A DNA stretch of 64,000 nucleotides from Rhodotorula mucilaginosa (Eukaryota; Basidiomycota; Microbotryomycetes; Sporidiobolales; Sporidiobolaceae), in contig CP137872.1 in NCBI GenBank assembly GCA_034406715.1, forward strand, positions 186,001-250,000, read 5' to 3'. Of the stretch, positions 25,683 to 36,286 are shown piece after piece. The translations under genes were made by a program, and so were the position numbers. The stretch's first letter is position 1, and each line of letters starts with the position of its first letter. The notes beneath the pieces are model-generated. The model worked only from the letters and a program-made list of their open reading frames with translations. It did no database searches and was not told the origin of the DNA.

Positions 25683-28609
25683 TCACTTCTTTGCCTTCTT
25701 GGCCGCCGTAGCCCACCCTGAAGCGGCCTTTGTGGCTGGCCGCTTCGCCGCCTTTCCATTCGCAGCAGCCGCAGGACCCTCTCCAGCTTGAGTCCCACTC
25801 TTGGCAGGTTTCGGCGGCGCCAGCACCGCCTTGTTCCTGTACCCGTTCTCCTTGCATTCAGCCTCGAAGCGCTCGAGCAACTGGTTGAAATCGGCCGTGT
25901 CGCAGCAACCAAAGACGTCGTGCTTGGACAAACCGAGCGCCGTGATCCGCGGCGAAGTGACGCCAAAGGCGAGGCGAGCGAGCATCCGCGGGTCGTCGCG
26001 CACGCCGCAGACGGCGAGGACGAACCGGACCTGCTTGTCGGTGAAGGGGGCGTCGAGCTTGGGGTCGAACGCGATCGTTTGGCCAGTCAGGCAGAACTGC
26101 GGCGGGGAGTCGCATACAATGGTGAGAAATCGGGAACGATAGTGCGGACAGCCACAGGATCGAAGACTCACGGAGCACTTGCCGCACTTGCCACCCGGAA
26201 CGCTCGTTTCATCGCCAAAATACTTGGCGAGGTCGTGAGCGTAGCCTGAAGGTTGACAGCGCCTCGTCAGCATGAAACCTGGTCGGAGGAGAATGAAGGA
26301 GAGAGCGAAAAGAACAACGTACAGCTTCCGCCCCGGACGAACTTGGCGACGCTACGGAGGCGCACGACGTCCGCCTCCTCGCGGTCGTGCAGCTGCTTGA
26401 ACAAGTTCTGCGCCAACTCGTCGATGTCCTCGTCCAGTTCGGGCAAGTGCTTCATGACGCGGTAGCGCATCCGGACCCCGCTAACCTTGACCTCGCACCA
26501 TCCGTGCAGTTCCCAGCGCGAGATCTGCCGCACGAGGTCGGCCCGCTCCATGTTGGTCATTTCGGCCGTCGCGACGACGTCGATCGAGTGCCACGTCCTC
26601 CCCGGTTTCCAGTTGCCGCGGAGCGCGACGGCCTCGCGCGACTTGTCGTCCATCAGCTGTTGGAAGGCGGCTGGATTGGTCGCGAGCGGTTTGATGTTGT
26701 ACTCCTGATAGAACGGGGTGGTGGCGCTGTGGGCGCAAAGTTATCTAGTCAGCATGTGCAGAAGTTCTCCGTTGCAGCATTTTGAGACATCGTACCGGAG
26801 GAGACCGAATTGCAGCTCGAGCATCGTGAAGAGCAGAGACAGAGTGTTGCGCTGTTGGAAGTAGGGGTCTCGATCTCCATTCTCCCCAAGGCCAGACCTG
26901 GAAGTAACTCACGCCGATGTCAAAGGTATTGCTCTGCTCGTAGTGGTTGGCCGAGATGGTGCCATCTCTCTCGAGCGGCGCGAGAAAGACCGAGTCGAGC
27001 CACGAGCGAATCGAGCGCTGCGAGGGAGTATTCGCTCGCGCGAACGAGTGGAGCACGGGCATATCGGAGGGACTAGGCCTATCTCGGAGGTTAGATGAGG
27101 TTAGATCAGTACGGCGATCAGGATGTCAAGTACCAGCGTCGGACTTACAGCATCACGCAGGTGGAAGGCTTGCCGTCTCGTCCCGCACGGCCGATTTCCT
27201 GGCTGTAGTTCTCGAGCGTCTTGGGAAGCGCAAAGTGCACGACCACGCGAATGTTGGGCTTGTCGATGCCCATGCCGAACCTGGTTTGAACGCATGGTCA
27301 GCTCCTCCAACATGGAATTCCCATCGCGAGGAGTACTCACGCGATCGTAGCGACGACGATGCCGTTCCCCGCAAGGAACCATTCCTGCACGTCTTTGCGC
27401 TTGTCGGCGGCCATCCCCGCATGGTAAGCGCGAGCTTCGAGTTTGTGCGTGTCGGCAAGCTCCATCGCCAGCTCGTCCGCGTGCTTCTGAACCGTAACGT
27501 ACACGATGGCGGCGCCGTCGCCGCGAGCCTTCAGGACGGGGACGAGCGCCGAAACTTTCGACTTGTAACCGGTGCATGGCTGAATCAGGAGCGAAAGACT
27601 GTGTTGCGTGGTACGGAATCCCTGCTCAGCCGCGCGTACTCCGGACCAAGCCTGGACGCGTAGGAAGACTCACTTGGGTCGGAAAGCGCCGGTCGAGAAC
27701 ACGCCCGCATCGACGTCGATGTCGAAACCGTTCGTAGGATCACAGATGTCCTTGACCACCGACGGGGTGGCTGTCGCCGTCAGGCAAAGGACGCGTTCTG
27801 CCCCAATCTCCTTGGCGAAGCGGCTGACTTTGAGGTATTCGGCGCGGAAAGAAGGGCCTGCCAGTGCCTGTATCAGTCAGCGGGTGAGTCCCGACGATCA
27901 CATGATTCGAGAAGCGTACCCCACTCGGAAACGCAATGGCTCTCGCTGTCCCAGGATGCACAAAAAGTCAGTTTGCCGGATTCCTTGTCGGAGATTCTCT
28001 GCACGCACTCGATGGCCAGGAGCGAGATGTCTTGTTCGCCGATCATCTGAATGAACATCTCGTTGTTGAGACTGGGGATCGATCAAACTGTCAGCGAAGT
28101 TCGACAGGAGTGTGCACATCGGTGCACTGACCGCTCGGGAGCGACGTAGAGGATCTTGAGTTTCTTCTCGCGCAACTGTTGGCGAACCGCCGAGCTTTCC
28201 TCGAGGGTCAAGCTCGAGTCGAGGGACGCTGCAGCGATGCCGCGAGCCGTCAGGGCGTCACGCTGATCCTTCATGAGTGCGATCAAGGGCGAAACGACGA
28301 GAGTGAGCCCGTCGAGGACCTGCGCGGAGTACGGGATGAGCGTCGCGTCTCTCGCCTCTCCGGCTCTAGAGGGGAGTACACACCAGAGCCGGAACCTGAA
28401 AGCAGAGCGATTTGCCGCCTCCGGTCGGCATCAAGCACAGCGTATTCTCGCCCTCAACCAACAAGCGATGGATGACCTGGCGACGGGTCCGGCAGCGTCA
28501 GCTCGCGAGGACCGCGCCGCTTATGCACGATACGGCGTACCTGCTCTTGCACGCCTCGGAAGTCGTCGTATCCCCACACATCGCGCAGGAGGGTGCGTGC
28601 GGCGTCCAT
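25683..28609 (-). CDS. RecQ-family DNA helicase
   Basis: Thirteen exons: 28609-28541, 28476-28384, 28319-28132, 28071-28009, 27945-27920, 27857-27674, 27598-27341, 27280-27149, 27078-26913, 26851-26796, 26726-26323, 26245-26172, 26096-25683; 708 residues. Visible motifs in order: [12 protein letters not shown] (Q motif), [13 protein letters not shown] (motif I, Lys45), [14 protein letters not shown] (DESH box), [11 protein letters not shown] (motif III), [19 protein letters not shown] and [11 protein letters not shown] (motif VI). A RecQ-C-terminal zinc-binding region ends in [10 protein letters not shown]. The tail [11 protein letters not shown]...KKAKK looks like a bipartite nuclear signal. 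RecQ helicases unwind 3'-5' and act in recombination and repair. There is no obvious HRDC domain, and the length is closer to a RecQ1-like protein than to Sgs1. Exon 5 is 26 nt. Confidence 0.94.
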
Positions 28610-28958
28610 CTTGAATGAACTAACAGCGACCTTTTGTCCGGAGCGATTCGTCGAGATGCGAGGATGGAGGGGTCCTGCGTATATAGTGCGGGCGAGCTCA
28701 AAGAGTGTCGGCAGCTCTGCGCCAGTGAAGCTGGTGAAGCAAGAGACGGAGAACGGCCGGTGCGATGTCAAAACCGGACGCGTCGGAAGCCAACGGGTTT
28801 CAACGTCACGTGATTCTCCAATCAGCTTGCTGCCAGCAGCTGCGACGCCAAGCCATCACGCAAAGTTGCAGTCAGCTCAAAAGTGCATCGATGGGGGACA
28901 CGCGCAGGGGTGCACGAGGTAAAAGAAATGGGGCCGCCCAGGTGCAAAAAGAGATGCT
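28610..28958. other. Intergenic: RecQ promoter
   Basis: 349 nt upstream of the RecQ start, between it and the inverted tRNA. A TATATA stretch lies near 28680. No gene seen. Confidence 0.45.
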
Positions 28959-29045
28959 TGCTCAGTGGCGGGATCGAACCGCCGACATTGGACTAAACAC
29001 TGAGTCGTATTAGGTCCACATCATAACCAACTAGATCAACCGAGC
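28959..29045 (-). tRNA. tRNA-Ile (anticodon AAT) with 13-nt intron, second copy
   Basis: The reverse complement is identical over all 87 nt to the gene at 12229-12315, including the 13-nt intron. Immediately flanking bases are also shared: ATAACAA just upstream and AGCATCT just downstream, then a T run that can terminate pol III. It is therefore a recent duplicate or is kept uniform by gene conversion. Confidence 0.95.
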
Positions 29046-29484
29046 TTGTTATGTAAGCTGGTCGCACTGATACATATATATACAGTTAGTCAAGCTTCAC
29101 CTTCTGCCCAGACTCTTTTCAGCGCTTTTCCGGTCAGTCACCCCAGTTCTGCTCCCCTATGATCACGCCTCAAGTCTGCGCCGGATTTCCCAATCGTCTC
29201 GACAGCTCAGGCAGTCCGCTCGTGAGCCGGCGCCAGCGACGTCTGTTTCGGATCCGCTTTTCGACTCGTACAACTGCAGCGGTGTGATCCAGAGCCAGAC
29301 TTTCGCACGAGTATATCATAGACAAGTTCCAACACAGCGACGGCGCTAGGTGGACAGATAGGGACGCGTATAAGCTACACAACAGTACGGGCGTGGTGGC
29401 AAGCGGCGGAAGCGAGGCGGAGGACAAGCACGGGGAGTTGAGCTACTGCTGTTGGCTCGAGGTCAAGATGTCGCGGCCCGATTG
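29046..29484. other. Intergenic between tRNA and H2C2 gene
   Basis: 439 nt holding a short TA repeat just upstream of the tRNA (around 29073-29082) and the 3' UTR of the minus-strand H2C2 gene. No other gene seen. Confidence 0.45.
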
Positions 29485-30935
29485 CTACGTCGCCTGACGG
29501 GAAGCTTCGATGGCGGCGGCGGCGGCGGCGGCGGTTACGGCCGCCGTGGTGAACGTCGACCCGCCCGTTGGACCAAATTGACCCGCAGCATCGGCTGGAG
29601 GAGCTCCGTACGCGCCCGCGAGCTCAGGCGGCACGGGGAGAGCCATCGACGACGACGACGAGTCGGTGCCGCCCAAATTAGAGTCGAGAACGGAATAGTA
29701 TCCGCCGGCAGCAGCGGTCGCCGATAAAGGGTTCGGCGGAGTGGGAAAGTGCACCGGCGCCTGGCCGAGCGCGTTCGACAAGTTGACCGGCAAGCCGTAC
29801 AGTTCGCTCGTGGACGGAATCGCGGGAGGAGCGGACCCCTCCGGTACCTGAGAGGAGGTGGGAGCGGCGCTGACGCTCGTCGCTCGTGACTTTTTCTCCT
29901 TGCGATCCGCGGCCTGCTTCTTCTCCTTTGTCCGCTTGCCGTTGCAGACCGAGCACAGTCTGATAAAAGTCGCCACGGTCTCCTTCGGCACATAGGACCA
30001 GTCCCTTTTCAAGACGTTGTACGTCTTGTCGCGGCCGCCATGCTGGGCCTCGGTGTGCGCGCGGGCGACCACGTCGTAGATCTCGTCGCGGAGGACGACT
30101 CGCTTGCCCTCGTGCAAGGCACAGCAGCGATCGTCCGGTCCGTTCATGAGCTGGAAGCGCTGACGGACCCAGAAGCGAAGTTGCGGGTCGCCGACGGTCG
30201 TATCCTGAGGTTTGCGGAGAATGTCGATAATGAGACTGTAGAGCTCACGCGGCACTGCAGGAGCGAGAGGCCTGGATGTAAGTGCGATTGCGTGGAACGG
30301 AGCAAGTCGAACGCTCGCAGAGGAGACGCACTCAGAGCCTTGTTGCGCTTGATGGGGTGCAGGCTGTGCACGTAAGCGTCGAGGCCCGCGGCAAATTCGC
30401 TCCGCGCCGGAAGGGAGCCATCCTCAGCCTGGACGGGAACCGGAGGTTCGGGGAACGTGTCGGGCAGGCTCGGGAGATTCGCTGGGCTCGCGCGCGTCGA
30501 TGATGATGCGCCGGACGGACCTGCGCCGGATGGACCCGCGGCCGGCGGCGCGGCGGCATTCGCACTGGAACTCGTACCGGCAGTCGGCGCGTGCGTTTGA
30601 GGGTCGTGAGCCTGCGCAAAGTCGCCACTCTCGGTCAAGCGATCCGGACCAGCTGAGAGGTCATTCGCAGCCGAGTCGACGGGGAGAGCCGTCCCGTTCA
30701 GCTGCAGTGCTGCTCCGGCGGAATTATGGTGCAGCAAGTCCAGAAAGGTGTCCGTATAGTCCGACTCGACCGCCGTCATCGCTTGCGAGTTGCCTGCGTG
30801 TCGTTTCTTCGCCTGTTTGCTGCCGCGATTCTCATCGTTTGGTCGACCTGCCGCATGTGTGTTCGCGTACTGCCCTTCGAGGCACGGATCGATAGCGACT
30901 GCCGGTGAACGTGGTCGTTTCGGCGGATTTGTCAT
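29485..30935 (-). CDS. Host protein with integrase-type H2C2 zinc-binding domain
   Basis: Two exons, 30935-30332 and 30254-29485; 457 residues, open throughout. The middle contains an H2C2 module: His268-X4-His273, then GGRDKTYNVLKRDW, then Cys302-X2-Cys305. This fold is known from retrotransposon/retroviral integrases and from GIN1-like host proteins. No protease, reverse transcriptase, integrase catalytic core or terminal repeats are nearby, so this is best read as a single-copy host gene with an old, co-opted domain, not an element. The N-terminus begins with a basic patch (PPKRPRSP) and is Ser/Ala/Gly-rich. The C-terminus is low-complexity, ending in an Ala run. Nuclear DNA or RNA binding is plausible but unproven. 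Confidence 0.8.
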
Positions 30936-31288
30936 GTCAACACAGCGGCGCGTCGTCGTGCGTTCTCGGTGCAGAGTCGGCGGAGTCGCGGACCGCGATC
31001 ACGGCTCGGAGAGGAGCGGACGACAACAGAGACGCGGACGCAGCCCTCGAGCGGGTCCGGCCTCTGCAATGCAGTGAAAGCGTATGAGTGCTCGCAGCTG
31101 GTCGACTCTCGATGCGCGTGAAAGTCGACGTGCGACCAGTTCGGTATCGAACGAGACCAAGGAGACGAGGAGAGCGAGAAAAATTCTTGCACCTTTGCAT
31201 ACAGCTCAAAATATCGCTTAAACATCAAATCTCAATCCTGTTTTCCTACATACAAATTAAGGGAAGATCCCAAAGGCCTCGATCGTGT
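30936..31288. other. Intergenic: H2C2 gene promoter and DUF2235 gene 3' UTR
   Basis: 353 nt between two minus-strand genes. No convincing coding sequence. Confidence 0.45.
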
Positions 31289-33322
31289 CTACCGGTTCCG
31301 GTCCTTCATCCTCGTCAAGAGCTTCCTTTCTTCGCTTCCAAAGGCCTTGCGCACCGCGGAAAAGGCACCGTTGTGCGTCCTGGACGGGGCTCGCGTCGAG
31401 AGAGGATCGAGCACAGCCGGCGGAACCGCGTGAGAACCCGGGTGAACGGCCGGGGCGGGCACGTTCGCCTGTGAGGACGTCCGGTCGGGATGATCCTCGT
31501 CGTCGTCCTCGTTGTCCGTGAAGCTCGTCACCGACGACGGCTTGTCGCTGTCGTCGTCCTTGTCTGTGAAGCTGCCGCCCGAAGACGGCGTGTCCGGCCG
31601 ATATTGACCGAGTTCAAAGTCATCGGTGGAAATGACCTTTTCGGCGCGCTTCTCCTTCTTCTGTTCCTTCTTCTTCGACAGCTTTGGTGCCGGCCAGCTG
31701 CTCTTGATCTGCCCTTCAAGCGGTGACAGCTCGACGAACAACTTGGGATCAAAGAGGTCGCTCTCGAGGTATGCGAGCAGGTCGGGGCGGAGGTTTGCGT
31801 CGGGTTGCGACCGGATCGAAGCGTGGAAGAACTGGTTGGTCCGCCTGCCATTACCGGAATAGACCGTTGAGCGCTTCTCGGCGTCACAAGAGACTAGAAG
31901 AGGACTCACTTGTCATTCTCGACAGGCAATGCACGGTTGACCCGCTTAGCGAGCACGTACGGCGGGATGAGCGAACTGCGGGATGGCTTCCTGCGTCAGC
32001 AAAGGCGGCGGACACGACGATGGAGCGAGAAACGCTGCTTACTTGTGCGGCTTGTACTTTCCCCAGGGTGCGTGCGTTGCGGCGAGGGTACGCTTGAGGT
32101 AGCCGCTGTCGAACGCCAAGGTATCCTGCACACAGGACACCATCCACCACAACGTGATGGTGGCGAGATCGCTCTCCGCGTAGCTCCCGCCAATGTCCGA
32201 ATGCGCGCCAGAGAACCACACTTGTAGGAGTTCTTGCTCGGTACTTGACGCCTTGGAGGACTTGGAGCTCGATTTGCGGAAGAGAACGGGGAGGTAATCG
32301 ATCCTGTGTTCGTCGAGCGCGAGCGCGTGATAAGTCCGCGCGACGCACGTCGGCAGACGAGTCTCATCGAACCCGAACGAATTGTAGCGCGTCTCAAAGG
32401 GAGATGAGAGGCGCAAGGAGGACGGCCGTCCTCGAGTGCCGACCTGCAGAACGAGGGCGTGTCAATCTCGCCTTAGCGAGACGATTGAGACTCAAACTTA
32501 TGAAAATGCCGTGCGCACCGTATCAAAGACGCCGAGGCACTCGACGAGCTTCCGCTTGCCCAGCGCCGCCAACTGGGCCGTTCGAAAGGGAAGGATGGGT
32601 TTCATCAACTCTTGCAGGCGGGCCTGCGCTTCCACGTCGTCTTGACCGCCTTTGCCGGTGTGGGCATCGAGCGCTTCAAAGAGTGCAGGAAAGAGCTCGA
32701 GATGCGAGTCGGGCGGCAAGATGCCAATCACGTCCTTATACGGACAAGTACGAACAGTTTGAGACGCCGGTTGACAGGGATGTATCGAAGCAACAACTCA
32801 CCAGCAAGGAGCAGAGGAGTCGGACGGTGTATGCACCTCGCGAGAAGCCGAACAAGTAGATCTGAATGCCGAGTCAGCTTGAGCGCTTCCGCCTGCGCAG
32901 ATCAATGACATACCTCGTCGCCCGGCTGCCAGTTGAGGGCGAGAAAGTCGTACAGCGCTCTGACTTTTCGTCGCATGCCTCTGCCGAGCATACCCTGTGG
33001 CAATTTGAAGCGATCAGCGATGGACTATGCTCTTCCGGTCTGGAGATGATCCGAGTTGGACCCACTGTGAGAAGACCGCCAGCGGTCGCTTCCTCCGTGC
33101 CGACCCCACCCTGATACAACTTGATCTGTTCGATCGGTGGATTGCTGCACCTTTATATATTAGCTAGGTGTTCGTAGAAGTCCAGTTTGCGGTGACTCAC
33201 GACCGGGTGTCGAGGTCCTTGAGCCCACGGGCGAGTTTGGCGATGTTGGTGTACCGTGCCGGGTCCTTCTGAGTATCCGCATCTTCAAGCGTCCCGTCGC
33301 ACAGCAAGATCAACCGCTTCAT
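31289..33322 (-). CDS. DUF2235 alpha/beta-hydrolase-like protein
   Basis: Eight exons: 33322-33201, 33144-33066, 32994-32914, 32861-32802, 32734-32519, 32443-32043, 31990-31910, 31844-31289; 531 residues. The start MKRLILLCDGT matches the usual beginning of this family. GVGTEEATAG, then LFGFSRGAYTVRLLC (GXSXG nucleophile motif), then LVECLGVFDTVGTRG follow. QVWFSGAHSDIGGSYAESD supplies the usual Asp/His-containing motif. DUF2235 proteins are predicted serine hydrolases, related to the Tle1 phospholipase effectors of bacteria. The C-terminal 180 residues are acidic and low-complexity and may be regulatory. Substrate unknown. All eight exons join in phase. Confidence 0.88.
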
Positions 33323-33904
33323 ACTCAGCTTATCGAGCGCCAGGGTGGAAAAGGTGCCGGTTATTCGGCGAGATGTTCGTGTTCGTGGCCGGCTTGTCCG
33401 CGGAGGTCGAGAGAAAGCTTCGGGTCGAATCGGTCAAAGCGGCGAGTGAAGCGTAGCGAGTAGCCTGCATCGTATTCACAAAAGCCTAAGCAGTACGCAT
33501 CGTGCAGCCAAAGTTCAGGGTCGAGCAGCCAGTTGGATTGATCGGAGGACTGCCAGCGGTCGACCTGCCGGGAGCGCCAGACCAGCGCGAGCTCCGCCGC
33601 AAGCATAGCAGGAGGAACAGAGTGCACTCCCTACTGTCCAGAAAGGGCGGTTCGAAGCGAGTCGAGGTGAATGAGCAGAGCAAGAAAGAGAGCGAGCGCG
33701 CGAGCGGGCAAGGCTTCGACTCCGGCTTGACGACTACAGCATTGTTCGACCTCGAGGAGCTCAACGCCAGGGCGCGTATTACTCTCTGATCCCATCGGCA
33801 AGAGCCCAGGGCCGCCCCAGCTGCTGTGAACGCGAGTGGTGAGGAGCGAACGCCTTTACCCCACTTGGTCACCTCGCTCACCCTCTCGCTCCAGGTAGAC
33901 GACG
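33323..33904. other. Divergent intergenic region (DUF2235 / EMP70)
   Basis: 582 nt between two divergent genes, presumably both promoters. An 88-codon minus frame at 33361-33627 has no recognisable feature and no ATG-to-exon logic that improves the DUF2235 model. Confidence 0.45.
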
Positions 33905-36014
33905 ATGCGCTGGTTGCTATGGGCCGCCCTGCCGGCTGCGGCGTCGGCATTTTACCTGCCCGGCGCAGCACCCATATCGTACCGAGACGGCGACCCCGTC
34001 GACTTGACCGTCAACGCCCTCGGTTCCTACGGCGACTGGGGCCAGTTCGGACTCGAGACGTACGATGCCTACGACGACCGGATACCGTTCTGCAAGCCGA
34101 AATCCCTCCACTCGCAGCCGCTCTCGCTCGGGTCCGCCTTGAACGGAGACCGGTTGTACAACTCGGACTTCTCACTCCGGATGCGAAGAAACGAAACCTG
34201 CCAGACCCTCTGCACGACAACGATTGAACCGGACCAGGTCGGGTTCTTGCAGACCCTCGCGAGTCACTACGCACACCGCTGGGTCGTCGACGGGTTGCCC
34301 GCCGCCGAGATCCGAGGAGACGCCAGTGGCGAGCTGTTCTACTCGGCAGGGTTCCCCGTCGGAGAACGACGCGTGATCGGCGAGACCACCTCCCAGGTCG
34401 ACGCGGAGGGCAACACCGTGTCGTCCGGTGAGCTCCAGTTTGAGCACCGCCTGAACAACCACTTTACCATCGTCGTCGAGTACCACCCGCGACCGAAAGA
34501 GGGCGTCAATCGCGTCGTCGGCGTCCTCGTCTGGCCTCAGAGTGTCGACTCCCTCGCTGGCAGCAAAGATGGAAAACCCAATTGCCGGGCCCGCGAACCG
34601 TTCATCCTCTCCGATCCGTCAGTGGCGGCGGCGGCGGGATCGCGCCCCGTCGCGTACACCTACGACGTGATCTGGCGCGAGTCTTCGGTCCCGTGGGCGA
34701 CGCGCTGGGACAACTACCTCCACGTGAGCTCGCCGCGGATCCACCTCCTCTCGCTCGTCAACTCGCTCGTCGTCTGCGTCCTGCTCTGCCTCGTCGTCGC
34801 CGCCATCCTCCTCCGCGTCCTGAACCGCGACATCACGAAATACAACGCCCTCTCGCACGGGTTCGCGTACGACCTCGACCTCGACCCGGACGCCCAGATT
34901 CAGGACGACTCGGGCTGGAAACTCCTGCACGGGGAGGTGTTCCGCGCGCCCAGAATCCGTATGTGGCTGTGCATCACCGTCGGCACGGGGACGCAGATGG
35001 CCGCCATGTGTGGCGTCACTCTCTTCTTTGCGCTGCTCGGCTTTCTCAGTCCGAGCAATCGGGGCGCTCTTTCGACCGTGATGGTGGTTTGCTGGACCCT
35101 GTTCGGCTTCGTCGCGGGCTACGTCTCGTCGCGCCTCTACGTGACCATGAAGGGGGACGCCATCCGCAAGAACATCATCTATACCGCGCTCGTCTTCCCT
35201 TCGTGAGGCGCATTTTCTCCGCTCTCCGCTTTGACATCCACGTGCTACTTTTGTGCTGCACACTGACACTGGCCTGCGAACAGTGTCCTCTTCGCCTTCC
35301 TCCATCTCCTGAATTTCTTTCTGATCGGTCTCGGTTCCGCCGGCGCTGTCCCGTTCGGCACCTTCGCGGCCATTGCCTTGCTCTGGTTCGGCATCCACGT
35401 CCCGCTCACAATCGTCGGGGGTTGGATCGGGGTCAAGCGCGGGGTGAGTCGGTTCGTCTAAATGCCCCACAAGACGACGACAAAGCTGACCCCGTTCGCT
35501 CGTGTGACAGCCTCTCGGCGTCCCGACTCGGGTCAATGCGATCCCGCGACAGATCCCTCGCGTCGACTGGTGGCTGCGACCGATCCCGAGCGCGCTCCTC
35601 GCCGGACTGCTGCCTTTTGGCGCAGGGTTCATCGAAGTCTACTTCGTCATGCAGTCCCTCTTTGGCGCGAAAGCCTACTACGCTTTTGGCTTCCTCGCCT
35701 TGACGAGCTGCCTCGTTGCGATGACGACGGCGCTCACTACCGTCCTCTTCGCCTATCTGCACCTCTGCGCGGAGGATTGGCGTTGGCAGTGGCGGGCGTT
35801 TGTCAATGGCGCCTCCTCGGCCGTCTACATCTTTGTGTACGGCCTCGTGTACTGGGCGTCGCGGTTACACCTCTCGGGAGTCTCCAACAAGGTCCTCTTC
35901 CTCGGATACCTCCTCTTCATCTCGGGCATGTCGGCCATCGTGACGGGCACGATCGGCTTCGTCGCGACTTGGGCGTTCGTGCGGGTCATCTACTCGCGAG
36001 TTCGGGTAGACTAG
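33905..36014 (+). CDS. EMP70/TM9SF (nonaspanin) family membrane protein
   Basis: Three exons: 33905-35202, 35284-35443, 35511-36014; 653 residues. An N-terminal signal peptide (MRWLLWAALPAAASA) is followed by a lumenal domain beginning FYLPGAAPISYRDGDPVDL, the hallmark of TM9 proteins. Nine hydrophobic segments follow, including SLVNSLVVCVLLCLVVAAI, VLFAFLHLLNFFLIGLGSAG and IPRVDWWLRPIPSALLAG. These proteins reside in Golgi and endosomes and act in sorting and in surface delivery of membrane proteins. Length and topology fit the family (about 600-670 residues). The tail IYSRVRVD resembles the Golgi-retention KVKVD-like ends of TM9 proteins. Confidence 0.95.
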
Positions 36015-36286
36015 AACTGCACATGCATTGTTTTCTTCTCTCCAGCTTTGTGAGCAGATCGAGAACGGGAAGGGAGTCTTGATGCATTGCGAGGTGAACA
36101 GACTGCAGAAATACCAGAGAGGGGGACGCGTAATACGGTGCGGATAAAGGTGCGGATGCTGATGCGAATGCGGTGCAGGTGGGATGCTATGCGTGTATAA
36201 AAGAGAAGCCTGAAAGTGGAACATGCGAGAGATGCGATGAAAACGAGGAATCAAATCCGGAAGAAAGCCATATCTGAATCCGAGGT

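Noticed and set aside
33361-33627. 88-codon minus frame upstream of the DUF2235 gene
   Set aside because: It is out of phase with the gene, and the family normally begins at KRLxxxCDGT, as at 33322.
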